Shown piece by piece: positions 46,801 to 59,140 of a DNA stretch of 64,000 bases (its first letter is position 1; each line of letters begins with the position of its first letter). The notes under the pieces are model-generated. The model was not told the DNA's origin and did no database searches. It saw only the letters and a program-made list of their open reading frames with translations. The DNA is from Artemisia argyi. Its lineage: Eukaryota > Streptophyta > Magnoliopsida > Asterales > Asteraceae. The position numbers and the translations under genes are program-made. The DNA lies in the NCBI GenBank assembly GCA_030686995.1, contig CM060703.1, positions 4,496,501 through 4,560,500 on the forward strand, read 5' to 3'.

Positions 46801-47553
46801 GGAATGGCAAATTGGTACAAGTCCTCATCTGTATGTTGAGATTGTTGCTCAACTTGTTCTGGGCCATCAACGCCACTTACAGGTTGTTGCGCAGCATGAG
46901 TGTCTATGTCACCAACAACTCGGCTTACATGTGGTTGCGCAGAAGGAGTGTCTGTAATCAAATCGTCTCCCACACCAACATTATCTTCAGCTTGTTGTTC
47001 TTGACCAGCAATCATAGGCACAGGTGATTGACCATTGGTACCATCAATTGAAGTCTCAGCTAGTTCTGGATCGATGGTAGGATCATTTGAAGGCTCCACT
47101 AGTACTTCATCCGTTATTTTACATTTTCGGCCTCTTTTGGGTCTTCTGCGTTTCAACTCAACATACACCTCAATCTCTCTATGCGTTGGAATTAAATCCA
47201 ACATTTTCATCACATCCTCATCAGACTCCAACGGGTACAACCCAACATCCAACGTCTCGCCTGGTATCCTATAATAATAGCCTGCAACCCCACCTTTCAC
47301 ACCTATGTCATCTACCAACTCTTGAAAGGCGTAAAAGCTAAACAATTCATAATCCACACAATCATACCACGGAATAACTGGATCAACATACATCCTTCCT
47401 GGTAGTGGCGTAAATTTTCCACCGTGGGTTACTTTCAGAGTGAAGTAGGTCCGCTTTGATTCTGTATGAAAACAATAAACATCAACACACACACACTAAC
47501 AGCATGAAAAATCAACTTAATGTATAATCCACATCCTGTTCATAACAATCACA

Positions 47554-47912
47554 CACTACTACACAAACTGGTTTTTCCCACGAAAACGAAATTGTGTGAA
47601 ATTTCACACGGGATACCGACAAATTACACACCAAATTGTTGACCAAATTTCGGTGGGAAATATGTCATAAATTCCCCACGGATTTCCTACTCATTACACA
47701 CTAAATTGTTGACCAAGTTTTTGTGTGAAATATGTCGCAAATTTCCCACAGATTTGCGACCATATTCACACTATTTGTGTTTATTAGACGGCCGTGGGAA
47801 ATTTGTGGCACATTTCACACATATTAGCCACGACCAAAAGTATGTGGCAAATTTTAGCTCCATTACTCACGAATTTTACACGGTTTTTTTTTATAAATTA
47901 AATACTTAAGTG
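47554..47912. repeat. CACTA left subterminal region
   Basis: Dense direct and inverted copies of TTCCCAC, GTGGGAAA and ATTTCACAC words. In CACTA elements such words are binding sites for the transposase accessory protein. That role is inferred from position only. Confidence 0.6.
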
Positions 47913-49104
47913 ATCTATGGGAAATATGTGTGTACTTTCCCACAGATTAGCTACCAATTTAATAAATTCGTGGGAAATAAGTGTGTAAATACCCACAGAT
48001 TTCCCACAGAAACTATCATTTTTATATTTTGTCTACCTACACATTCTCACATTGCTTAATATATCTTCATATGTGTTTTTAGTTTCATATTATATGTATT
48101 TGTTAATTAATATAACTATTTATGTTAGTATTACAAGTGTATGTGTAGGTTTAGGAATAATTTTTTTCTGTAACAAACCATTATATGTTTGTGCATATCT
48201 ACACGTATATGTTCTGTATGCTTGTTTATGACCTTCATTGTATCTATAAATTTTTTGTATCTAAGTATATCGGTATGTATATGCGTGAACGTGTAACTAT
48301 ATCAAAAAAGTAAAAGAAAACGATTATGTCCGTGGGAAATATGTGTGTGCTTTCCCACAGATTACCTACCAATTTAATAAATCCGTGAGAAATACGTGTG
48401 TAAATACCCACAGGTTTCCCACAGAAACTATCGTTTTTATATTTTGTCTACTTACACATTCTCACATTACTTAATATGTCTTCATATGTGTTCGTAGTTT
48501 CATATTATATGTGTTTGTTAATTAATATATCTATTTATGTCAGTATCAGAAGTGTATGTGTAGTTTTAGGAATAATCTTTTTCTGTAACAAACCATTATA
48601 TGTTTGTGCATATCTACACGTATATGTTTTGTATGCTTGTTTATGACCTTCATTGTATCTATAGATGTTTCGTGTCTAGGTATATTGATATGTATATCGT
48701 GAACGTGTAAGTATATCAAAAAAGTAAAAGAAAACGATTATGTCTGTGGGAAATATGTGTGTACTTTCCCACACATGACCTACCAATTTAATAAATCCGT
48801 GGGAAATACGTGTGTAAATACCCACAAATTTCCCACAGAAACCATTGTTTTTACATTTTGTCTACTTACACATTCTCACATTACTTAATATGTCATCATA
48901 TGTGTTTTTAGTTTCATATTACATGTGTTTGTTAAGTAATATAACTATTTACGTCAGTATCACAAGTGTATGTGTAGGTTTAGGAATAATCTTTTTGTGT
49001 AACAAACCATTATACTTGTGTGCATATCTACACGTATATGTTCCGTATGTTTGTTTATGACCTCATTGTATCTATAAATGTTTTGTATCTAGATCTATCG
49101 ATGT
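47913..49104. repeat. About 415-bp tandem array in CACTA element
   Basis: The unit carries TTTCCCACAGATTACCTACC, then CAGAAACTATCGTTTTTATA, a GTGTATGTGTAGG block, CTACACGTATATG and a TATCAAAAAAGTAAAAG block. The marker AACTATC/AACCATT recurs at 48011, 48426 and 48840, giving a period of 414-415 bp. The array is broken by the solo LTR and goes on at 52628-52965. A diverged partial unit lies at 53885-54085. Confidence 0.8.
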
Positions 49105-52100
49105 TGTAACACCCCCAATTCATGGATGCAGCGAAATTCGAACTGGGTGTTACTTGACGGCACAATAGTCACAATAATAGAAAACGAACTCTAATTGAGT
49201 CGTTTTAAAAAGGTTTATCATTCAAATTATATAAATATCAGAGATTACAAAATGAGGTCGCAGTTGGTTCCATGTTTACAAATCACATTAAGTGAGATTT
49301 TGAATGATAAGTAAATTTATAGCCCTCTTGAGTATCCGTGTCCTTCCGTGCCATCCTTGATCGTCATGAACCTGAAATACATGCTTGAGAGGTCAACACA
49401 AAGGTTGAGTGATATTCATAGAGTTTGTTAAATCGTTTGAACACAATATGTTGGTAGTGTGAGTTATAGGCTCACACCAATATTTGGAAAACAAAACTGG
49501 TAGGCTACGTTATTATACGCCCGGAACAGTTATTATACACTAAGCTTATGACACCATAACGTTAACGTGTACCAATATCGATCGGCAGATTTATCCCGGT
49601 AGGTACTTTGCTAACATACCTAAATCTCAAATATTAATGCATTTGTTTGAACTTAGTCAATACAAATGGGATTCGTCAATCCCAATAGGCCTATTCACAA
49701 TATTCGCGCTCACTATTGCTAGTGATTAAATGGTTCATAATAAGGAATCTCGGTTTTAGCAAGGCTGGTACTTAGTGATAATAAAACAATCAGGCAAGCA
49801 TACAATTTAAAAACATTGTGCTTGGTTAAAAATAGCATGTATTCCCCCCAAGGGTTTGTAAAACAATTAAGTAATGGAAAGTGGGGCTATGAACTCACCT
49901 TAAGTAAGATAGCAAGTAATGAATGTAACGGTTGAATCGTGAATGTTTCTACGAGCAACCTATAATAGAATGTTGCGACTTAGGATTTGGGTAAAGAATA
50001 TAACGGAGTGCCTATATATATATCTTGCATTTAGTCCATGATGTGGTATGATGTATATTGTATGTCCTTGAAAGAAAAGATTCATGAACATGTATGTTTT
50101 GTATATCGTTTACTACCGTTCGGGCTGACATATTTCAGAAGTCATGTTAGTAAGCGTTCGAGGAGCCAGGACACTTTAACTCGTAAATCCACAACTCATC
50201 TCGACGGCTTACATAATGAACTCCTCACATGAGGCTCCCTACTATTGTAGTAGTTGATAAAATATATAGATATAAGTTTTGATCCGAAAAGTTACATGTC
50301 CGATATTTGAATAAACTTAGGAAAGTTTATTAGTACATGAAGATTGTTATTAGGGGTAGTTTCATAAGTCTTGAATGACCATTTTCTCTTGGTAAAATCT
50401 CATGGTTTCCTTTTAAGTGAAGTAGATCCAAATTGCTTGTTCATGTTATCGCCTAATTCATTGTTTCATGTTTACGCCTTTGTAAGTTTACTTGGTCATC
50501 TCGTCATGGCCTAGCCATGACCTTTGGTCCTTGTTCCAAGGTCATGAGACACAACCTTGGCTCTAGCCATGGTGGTGGTCTTGATTATAGGTCATAAGAC
50601 CTCTTGTTCCTTTTAAAGTATAACCATAATATAGTGACTTATATATATGTAAATAGCTGTTAAGAAATTTAGAAATATCTCACTCAGAAAGTGTTTTCAA
50701 GGCTCCAGCTTCTTTATTCCTGAAGGAAAACGTGATTCCGGACAACTTTCGTGTTTTAACTTTTTCATGAAACGGACCAGAAAGGCCTCTTTTTGCGTGT
50801 TTAAGGTTTCTGTAACAGAAAGTTTTGGCAGCTTTGCCGCAAAGTTTTGGTAATTTCAAATCGTCATAACTTTTGACTCGTATACTCGTTTTAGGTGGTT
50901 CAAATTGCTACGGTTTCCTTGTTAGGTCCTCTACTACAATATGTAATAATCCAATATCATATTTTTACCACTTTGATCAGGTCTTACCAAGAAAGTTACT
51001 AGTTTACTTGTTTTAATAACTTATCTTAACAATCAATTACAATAACTTGTTTTGTTCATTTTTATACATCATGGACATGCATACAAGACATAATATAGCA
51101 TGAATAATAGGTAAATAACATGAACATGATTATTTAACAAGAAGCAAGTTAGGGTTTGCTTACAACTTGTGAAGAAACTAACTAGAACCAAGATCAAGAC
51201 CAAGAACCACTACTTAATCTTCCAAAACCTTTCCAACCATAGCCATGCTTCCATATCAAAAACCCTATCTTATAATCCCTTGATAAACACTAATCTATCA
51301 CAAAAACAAGCCTTAGTAAAAATCTTCACTAAGAACACTTGGAAATTTGATGAGTTTTTGTGGTGTTTTATGGTGATTTTATAGAGTTTTATGGTTGAAA
51401 GGTGTTAAGGATCAACTAGGAACTATGACTTGAACTTGTGATGGATTGAATGAGCAAGATCAATGATCAAAATGGTGCATTTTGATGGTTTAGGGTCGTT
51501 GGTATTGCAAGAGAAAGGAAGAGAATGAGTCTCTTTTATACTAAAAATGAGGAGGTTACTTGTGTTGACTTGTCAACCCTTGGAGGCCAAGTTGAATACA
51601 TGTAATCATCCTAAGGCTCCTAGCATGAGATCAAGACACACAAGGCTGAATTCCCCCCCCCCCCCTAGGTCGGTTCCTAAACTTGGGGGACAAGGTGTGG
51701 ACTTTGCTTGGTATTATCCTAAGTATTAGGAAGAGTTTTGACTCCGGGAAATGACAACCGTAAATGATTAGGCCTCAAAACGTAAAATCGGGTGTCGTAA
51801 AACTATGGAACTTTAAAGTATTGTTAGACATGTCCATATGTCCCATAATAAAATATAAAATGAGTGGTAGGTTCCATTTGGGTGGTAAAACCCTGCTAAA
51901 ACTGGAAACACGGGTCTAAAACGCGTAATACGTAAAATGTACGAATATTGCGTAAAATTGAGAAAAGTAAAATGTTACTTTTCTAATAGGATAAAAATGA
52001 TTTAAAATGACTTATAATGTCTAGACTAGGCTCAGTCTAGTGTCGGTTGGTATTAAAGGTCTTTTAGACATCAAACCGTAAGCCTAAAAATCAAGGAATG

Positions 52101-52622
52101 ACTTATAAAATCAAGGAATGGTTTTTGGTCAATGGAGGAGGGAAAAATATGTTGACTTTTTCTAATAAGTTGAAAACTCAAATCTTTTTAGAAACGCGGT
52201 GCAGGTATAGGCTAAGGTTACGGCTGAGTAAAAATGCTTAAAACTGAAAATTCCAGTTTTTCACGGCCGAGGTTTATTTTGGTCATGTTTTTCTCAGTCA
52301 TGATTTATTCTCAAATAAATCATGAGTGTGTCAAACATTTTTCTGATACGGGGAAAATTAACGCGACCGAATTTCGTTGTACATAGAATTTTTGAATGAC
52401 GTTTTACCCTAAAACGTATAATTCCGTGTAATTCCTTAATAACTTTCACGAAAATGAGCTTATGAATGTCAAACTTTTAATTTGCCATGGAAATGATTTA
52501 TCACTTCAGCCCAAGAAATAAAAATCAAATTTCGGGAAAATTTTCGGGAAAAATGAATAGTAAAAGTGAATAGTGAAATTTTCCGGGAATAGTAATTATC
52601 CTGAAAAATGCGAATTGTTACA
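49105..52622. mobile_element. Solo LTR (about 3.5 kb) nested in CACTA element
   Basis: Begins TGTAACACCCCC and ends AATTGTTACA, with the 5-bp duplication GATGT on both sides (49100-49104 and 52623-52627). The interrupted array unit reads through correctly when the insert is removed. Long LTRs of this terminal type occur in plant Ty3/gypsy chromoviruses. No primer binding site, second LTR or coding region is present, so a solo LTR left by recombination is the simplest reading. It includes a C homopolymer at about 51652-51665. Confidence 0.85.
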
Positions 52623-52627
52623 GATGT

Positions 52628-52965
52628 GTATATGCGTAATTGTGTAACTATATCAAAAAAGAAAGAGAAAGCGATTATGTCTGTCGGAAATGTGTGTGTA
52701 CTTCCCCACATATTACCTACCAATTTAATAAATCTGTGGGAAATACGTGTGTAAGGACTCACGGATTTCCTACAAAAAATATAGTTTTTGTGTTTTGTCT
52801 ACTTACACATTCCCACATTACTTAGTATGTCTTCATATGTGTTTGTAGTTCCATATTATATGTCTTTTTCAATTAATGGAACTATGTATGTCTGTATTAC
52901 AACTATATGTGTAGGTTCAAGTATAACCTTTTTATGTAACAAATTGTTGTATATGTGTGGATATA
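52628..52965. repeat. CACTA 415-bp array, continuation
   Basis: Resumes exactly where the unit was cut by the solo LTR (GTGTATATGCGTAATTGTG...). It is more diverged than the left units. Confidence 0.7.
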
Positions 52966-53164
52966 TAAGTCCATTTTGACTTTGTCAAAGTCTTTTCATT
53001 CGGATATTGTGGAAAATGTAAATCTTCTTACGTCTTCAAAAGGTACTGGTGTTGATGCATACCAAGCTGGAATAAAAACAACTAATCCAAACACCACTTT
53101 ATAATCTGTCTCATCAGGTAGCTAATGTTGCTTGGAGCATGGGTGAGTAGGATGAGATAGCATA

Positions 53165-53515
53165 AGACAAATAATCAAACCAGATGATGGTGATTATACT
53201 AAGCTTAGGACGATTTGGAAAACTGCCTCCACAGGAGATAGGGTGCATTAATGACATATTCTTCAGTGTTGTACCGTCAGCTCAGATGGGAAAGGTACTA
53301 TTCGGAATCTCTATTCTTCAGTTCTGATTGTCCGTTTGGAAATTTATCGATGTATTATTTTAATTTGTTATTCACTTCATCTAAACTCTCTCTATATCAT
53401 TATTAGCACATAGCTATAATTTTGGATATTTGCAGGTCAAGGATTCCAGTGATGATGATTCTGCAGTTGAGGCCAGTAACGATGATTCCAGTATTTATCA
53501 TTGGAATTAGATTTT
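53165..53515 (+). pseudogene. Captured host-gene fragment in CACTA element
   Basis: Two exon-like pieces. About 53213-53297 reads LGRFGKLPPQEIG followed by NDIFFSVVPSAQMGK and a GTACTA donor. About 53436-53510 follows a TTTGCAG acceptor and reads VKDSSDDDSAVEASNDDSSI then YHWN and a TAG stop. The two pieces join in phase. They look like the last exons of an unidentified plant gene. CACTA elements and Helitrons are known to carry such fragments. A GC hairpin (GCCCATCGGGC) near 53862, before TTCGTCTA, may mark the right end of the carrier. Confidence 0.55.
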
Positions 53516-54334
53516 AACATCATGGATTCTTGGTTAACCGGAAGGAAAGAATGAAATTACTCATGTCGAGGTCTAGCCTGAGCTTCATTGTTTTACTTTG
53601 TGCTTGAGTTCGTGACATGCATTGAAAATATTCATTTTTGTGGATAAAATGTTGATTCTTAGAACATGTTGTTGATTCAGACACTTGGTGGAACAGTTAG
53701 TACTAATTATAAATTAGGTAGGTTACTTTCATTTTTCTTTTAACATATAATACATGAAACACTGTCTATTTGTTTCCATTATTTTTGTTCATATTTGCCA
53801 TTATTCATAATTCACTTACATCCAATTAGATTTTGTCAAACAATAATATAAAGCTAACTCGCCCATCGGGCGGATTGTGATTCGTCTATTAATGTAACTA
53901 TTTATGTGAGTATCATAAGTGTATTTGTAGGTTAGGTATAACTTTTTTGTGTATCAAATCATTGCATATGGATGAATATCTATGCGAATATATTTTGTAT
54001 GTCCGTTGTGACTTTATTGTATCTTTAGATGTTTTATGTGTAGATATACAAGTTAAAGAATGTACTATAGTAAAAGAAAACGATTGTGAGTTTGAGACGC
54101 GATGTTAGCTAATAAGGCCTATAGGCCTGACCCGTTGTTTAGGCCCGTCTAGTTTAGGGTTAGATTTGTTTGTTCTTATTTATTCATGATGTATTATCAT
54201 TTGTTTAGTAAAATCTAATTAATACAATTATCATTTTTCTTTGATTTCTACAAATTTGTCTATTTAAGTGATCGTGTCTGTTTATTTGTGGTCGACTAGG
54301 AACCAAACCAAACTTAAAGGTATTACTGGATCAC
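53516..54334. other. CACTA interior with diverged array unit
   Basis: Untranslated-looking AT-rich DNA after the captured fragment, then the diverged array unit at 53885-54085. No gene seen. Confidence 0.45.
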
Positions 54335-54546
54335 CAACGAGCCTATGGTCTAGCAGTATGGAGGTTTCACCCTCCTAGCCAAGGTCTCAAGTTTGAGTCT
54401 TGTCTAGGGCGATAGGGGTTTCCTCTCGCGTGCGTAAAAGGAAGGGTGTCATTGTCTTCTGGGCTGGATCCAACCTGGTTGTGTGGGCTCGCTACGCCTT
54501 CTGGGCTAAAGGCCATGTAGCCACAATTGCCGTTCAAAAAAAAAAA
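54335..54546 (+). mobile_element. tRNA-derived SINE with A tail
   Basis: A box-A-like GCCTATGGTCTAGCAG lies at about 54341, a box-B-like AAGTTTGAGTCTTG at about 54389-54402, a G/C-rich body and an A run at 54536-54546. Length is about 210 bp. It is inserted in the CACTA element; no target duplication was resolved. Confidence 0.65.
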
Positions 54547-55754
54547 TACTACTAAGTCACTTTGTAAAAACGCTCTGATAATGTCTAATTTATCAAAAGT
54601 TTTTCTTAAATAAAAAATCTTATAAGTTTTTCAACATCTATAACATTGTTGTATTTTATAAATTATAATTAGTTTTGACTCACGAAAATATTTTGGGTTT
54701 ATGAGTATGTGAATAGACTATTATTAATCAATATGTTGTGCGTGTGTTTGGGTCTCGTTCGAAGATGTGAAAAGATATTAGATAAGTAACAAATGTAAAA
54801 TGGCAAGATCAAAAGGTTTAGCAACTTTTGATAAACAAGATCATCTCATTATATGTTCAAAGAAAAAAAGACGTCTCATTATCATAACTTACAAACTTAT
54901 TATAGTATTTGTAAAGGAAGCATTTAACCTTTGGATAACCTCACAAGGATTGCCACCTTGTCAAATTCAATGAACAAGATGAAAACATACATCTCACAAC
55001 AAACACAAAATACATCTATCTTATCTCTTTGTGTCATAGTAACACCACTACCACACACACTGGCCTTTAAAAAAAACTCAAGACATCTCTTTCTCCATAT
55101 CTTGATTCAGTTTTTCAACCATCATTAACCCGTTGATGGACCACCATATTTCTTCCACCATTAAACCTTCAACAAATACATACTTAGAGTCTTAGACTAC
55201 CATTGCGAGTGATCAAAATACGAGCCGAAACATATAAAATGTGCAATGACCACCTAAACAACCCACACTCGAACCAACCTTGTTAGATCTCGGCGCCATA
55301 AATTCATATCTATGGACTTTTTGGGTTTTTATTGGATCTAATATTATGTTGTGTTTTTAATTATTTAAGAGTATTATTTACAGATCTAAATAACTTTAAA
55401 GTTTGTGTTGGTTACATTTTTATTTTTATTTTGGTTCTATGCAGGTCGGAAAATTGCTCACATGGCTAAAGTGGATGGATTATAAAGATCATAGAATAGC
55501 TTATTTATGTAACTTGTAATGTTAGGATAGAATGCTTGTTTTGCGTACAATATGAAATAGATAGCGTCGATACTCGTGGGTTGAGTTTATTTGTAAATAT
55601 ATGTTTCACTGGAATATATACTGGTTTTTAGATTACGTCTTCATGTTCTTGTTACGAATTGCATTTTGGATATTCGACTAATGTATTTAAATAGATTTTT
55701 TTGCTGCATTTTAATTTCGGGATTATAGTTTCATATTTATGTTAAATATGAAAA
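54547..55754. other. CACTA interior, nothing recognised
   Basis: AT-rich DNA without a recognisable transposase or other frame on either strand. Confidence 0.45.
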
Positions 55755-56230
55755 TTGATATTTTGCCACAAATCTGTGGCAAAAAACCACGGATATGTGT
55801 GAAAAATGGCTACTAGAAACCGTCGGAAATTTTGTGACAAATTTGTGAGAGAAATTGTAGTGTGAAAATCGTTGGAAATCTGTGGCAAAAAAACCACGGA
55901 TATGTGTGGAAAATGGCTACTAGAAACTGTGGGAAATTTCGTGAGAAACTTGTGGGAAAATTATAGTGTGAAAATCGTTGGAAATTAGTGGCAAAAAAAC
56001 CACGGATATGTGTGGAAAATGGCTACTAGAAACTGTGGGAAATTCGTGAGAAATCTGCGGGAAATTAAACCCACGGATTATCCACGGTAATATTTGTGGG
56101 AAAATAGTCAACACTCGTGGGAATTCTCGTGGGAAAATATTTACCCACGGGGTTTTTACACACGGAACGAATCCGTGTGAAATCTGTGGATAACGGTTGT
56201 TTCACACTGATTTTCCCACGGAGTTGGTAG
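55755..56230. repeat. CACTA right subterminal region with 107-bp repeats
   Basis: Three tandem units of 106-107 bp (marker CCACGGATATGTGTG at 55787, 55894 and 56000), followed by GTGGGAAA-type words up to the terminus. It mirrors the left subterminal region. Confidence 0.75.
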
Positions 56231-56439
56231 TGGGTAAAACTAGTTTTTGTAGTAGTGACATACCATTGTAGATAAAAAAAAATCGATACAATTAACAATG
56301 CCCAAAACATACCGTAAAGTTGATGAAGATTAGGGATCGGGGACGATCGTTCGCGGATTTTCCCAAATAAACTAACCATCTTCTTCAATTTTTCCCGGTA
56401 CGGAAATCGTAATTGGAAACTTTAGGGCAAAAAATGCGA

Positions 56440-56703
56440 TTGACTTTGGGCAAGGGAGTGTTTGGATCAGGGTATTAATGTGCTTGTTCGGTGGGTCTAA
56501 TATTATCTTAGGCGGGAACCGTGAAATGACGATACTATCGTCAACTACGTGGCACTTAACGGGAAAATTAACGGAAAAGGGCTCTCAGTGGCGATTTTGC
56601 GAAAATGTGGAACGTGGGTGGCTTTTTTGCGCTACTTTTTGTCTCGGTCCCGTTTTTGCAATTTTGTGGAACGTTAGGGACCATTTTTGCAATTTACCCA
56701 TAA
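56440..56703 (-). mobile_element. Terminal region of the MULE
   Basis: Read on the minus strand from 56703, it begins TGGGTAAATTGCAAAAATGG, followed by repeated 'GCAAAA' and 'ACGTTCCACA' blocks. This is the texture of Mutator-like inverted termini. A possible 9-bp target copy TAATAATAT follows at 56701-56709. The matching left terminus was not found near 43870, so the element is one-sided. Confidence 0.5.
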
Positions 56704-56952
56704 TAATATTTGTAAATGTCTAAACTAAGAAATTGTATTTGATTTCTTTTTGTTGTATAGCTTCAATAGTAGTAATACTTAAGGGTGTTGGCAACATTTG
56801 TGGTACTCTGTCTCTCATCAATCACTTCCAATCAATCCCCTTATGCCACATCATTCACCCACTTTTTCTATCACCCACCCATATTTTTGTTGGCAATACG
56901 TCACTCACTACATCCCTTCACTCACTCTATTTTCTTTTTAAATTCCATTAAA

Positions 56953-57001
<49 letters not shown>

Positions 57002-57255
57002 CCCTACTAAAGTTGTATAAAAAAACCAAAACATAGAGCATTAAAACTCGCCTTGGACTCTACCTTCTCCCTGCTTCACTTCTTCCTCACACACACACAC
57101 AAATAGTGATCAAAGTACACTCCACCTCAAATATTCAATCTTCATAATTTCTTCAAAAATCACACTTTTTTTGTTTTCTTTATTTTCCAGCCAAAAATAT
57201 GGAAATGGATTTCTGGGGTTCAAGAACTCACACACCAAAACACCATCACTTTCTC

Positions 57256-57288
<33 letters not shown>

Positions 57289-58150
57289 TCTATTGATGTT
57301 TGTCCACCCCGTTTGTACCTTTCCAACGTTCCAAAAAAGTGCACAACAGTCGAATTTTCCAGCCTTCCCGTGCTTGAAAGTTTCCCGTGTGAAAAGGATC
57401 CCGTGTAGTACCGCATGGCCGGCGGCGGTGCTCCCGCACGGGATAGATCCCGTTTGGTGCCTTGCCGTGACCACTGCCTACACTCTAATGTGACACTAAA
57501 TAACTTTATTTGAGTTTGGCTATAAATGTCTAATAGACTTTTACTTAAGAAAAGAAGGAAAGAATTGTAAAGAGAACACAGACAAATAAATTACAAGACA
57601 TTATAATAAAGATGTATAGAAATTAAAAAGGATCTTACGAATGAGGTTAGTAGTATGATTGTTTATAGACACATGATAAACAATATAAAATTCATCATAA
57701 CTCTTGGCGAAATGCTCATATCCGATGACGAGGTCTAACTAGGATGGTCTATACCAATCGTCTATAGATTGAGCCATTTGGTGAGCCGTGCATAAATCAT
57801 TTTAGCTATACAATTTACCACAATCTATTTTTTTTATTACATTAGACAAGATTTTCTTGACATTTTAGCCAATCTATGGAGGATATTCAACTCCAATTGC
57901 ATTGTCTATCTTTTATATGCAATTATTATGTCTTTTGGAAAACTTTTCATATGGGGTTACTTTGGTGAACTTCCCACATGGAGCAAAGAGAAGAAGCTTT
58001 GCTTACTTATATATTGTGTTGAATATGATTTGAATAAATTGAGATTAATATTATGTTGTTTCTTTAACATGTTCAATTTTGTTTACTGAGAAAAGAAACA
58101 AAATTGAGTTTGTAGAGCAACAATTCATATAACATCAAAAAATTTTATAG
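56704..58150. repeat. Repeat R1, right copy (interrupted)
   Basis: Flanks of the PIF-like element at 56783-57485 match R1 at 6285-6345 and 6575-7230. The DDWY-type peptide region is present antisense at about 57700-57800. The CCCACATGGAG/GAAGAAGCTTTGC block lies near 57975-58000. Confidence 0.6.
56783..57485. mobile_element. PIF/Harbinger-like non-autonomous element
   Basis: Ends GGGTGTTGGCA and (complement) GAGTGTAGGCA, flanked by TAA at 56780-56782 and 57486-57488. R1 at about 6575-6590 shows the unoccupied site (ATACTTTAATGTGAC). Length is 703 bp with an A-rich run at about 56957-57000 and a T run at 57259-57287. A GC-rich part at 57385-57450 repeats CCCGTGTG/CCCGCACGGG. No transposase is encoded. 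Confidence 0.78.
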
Positions 58151-59140
58151 TCTAACTTTTATATGCAATTAGCAGTCACCTTATCCTTAATTTCCTATTA
58201 GCAATTAACATAGAGAATAACTGAATATCCCAATGACTACAATAATACTTATAAATATTTTAAGTAAGAAACTGCAATTTTAGCTTTTTATAACGCTATA
58301 AAAGTTTTAATAATAATACTTTTATGTGACACAAAATAACCTTGTTTGAGTTGGCATCAAATGTCTAATATCTTCAAAGTGTAACCAACTTTTAAAAAAA
58401 GCATAATTTTTTATTTATTTATTTATTTTATTTTTTACCTGAGTTCCGACTAAAAGAACAAATCATAATTTTTGTAATCGACTTATTCATCGTTTTGCTT
58501 AATTTCTAATTTTGATTGTTTATATTCATCGTTCAATGTCCTTTAAAAAAAATAAAGAACATCGAATCATAATAATTGGTAAATTCATACAGGATTCGAA
58601 CTTTTTGTCATTTCACTACAATTAATAATACTTATTAATGTTTCGACTTTTTGTCAATATTGAAGGATTCATCACGTCATCCAAAACTTGTGTGTCGATA
58701 TTGTAACTTTTAATGTTCGAGACATGGTGAGTGTATATGTTTGCACCAAATAAAAGTTAAAGGGTGCTTGGTTGAAGGTATTAAAGTACAAAGAACGGTA
58801 ACAATAATGAATATAAATGGTTGATTAAAGTATAATGTAATGAGTGATAACCCGCTAATTAATTGTGTTTACATAAACACTACATAACCGATTCGATAAA
58901 CTTGGTCACTTTGAATCCCCAACTCGCTCTTTACGACTAGTCAAATTCCTTTGTCACGTCAAAAATGAAAAATGACACCCACATTTAAAACAACCCGGGT
59001 TTTAAAAATTGCTAGTATTAACCGGGTCAACCCGGTTTGAAAACAAACATCCTCCTCCCCCTGCCCTGAAGAGAGGGAGAGTACTAGCTTCTTTAACTCC
59101 AGACACCAACCAGTTGAGTTTACTCTTTTTTTAATAATCG
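58151..59140. other. Intergenic, R1-like scraps, 5' flank of gene duplication
   Basis: No gene. Small R1-like pieces recur (for example near 58320-58370). At 58975-59060 the text with AACCCGGGTT and AACAAACATCCTC matches 24450-24490 upstream of O-fucosyltransferase copy 1. Confidence 0.4.

Larger units (their letters stand above)
47554..56257. mobile_element. CACTA (En/Spm) element, non-autonomous, 8.7 kb
   Basis: The left end CACTACTACACAAACTGG and the right end (complement CACTACTACAAAAACTAG) are typical CACTA termini. They are flanked by the 3-bp duplication ACA (47551-47553 and 56258-56260). Both subterminal regions are filled with GTGGGAAAT and CCCACAGATT words in both orientations. No TPase or TnpA-like frame was found. 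It contains a solo LTR, a 415-bp tandem array, a SINE, a 107-bp array and a captured gene fragment. It sits in intron 1 of the MULE transposase gene. Confidence 0.93.
43880..56388 (-). pseudogene. Mutator-like (MULE) transposase gene, decayed and split
   Basis: Exon 1 (about 56388-56313) joins in phase to exon 2 from 47461; the intron holds a CACTA element. Exon 2 encodes the N-terminal domain (FTLKVTHGGKF), an acidic linker and the MULE core with DDAFIKGHYTGQVLTAVGVD and FTFISDRQ. A short intron (about 45368-45289) precedes an exon encoding FPAAEHRFCVRHI, AKCDILLNNLCESFNSK, a SWIM zinc finger (CTCRRWELTGIPCKHA) and a CCHC knuckle (CGACGGQGHNKRAC). Lesions are a frameshift near 45995 and a stop with no proper donor near 45368. 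There is also a frameshift in a nine-base G run (44617-44625 on plus as C) and TGA at 44351-44353. An in-frame 48-bp triplication lies at about 44884-45030. The gene is dead as it stands. The right terminal sequence is at 56440-56703; the left end is lost against R1. Confidence 0.88.

Noticed and set aside
47913..49104. CRISPR-like array of regular repeats
   Set aside because: Units are about 415 bp and directly adjacent without spacers, in a eukaryotic CACTA element.
52469..52762. 97-codon minus-strand frame spanning the right end of the solo LTR
   Set aside because: It crosses a transposon junction with a target duplication, so the frame is accidental.
57199..57493. Open frames with poly-Phe or poly-Lys in the PIF-like element
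   Set aside because: They are produced by a T homopolymer run and cross the element end.
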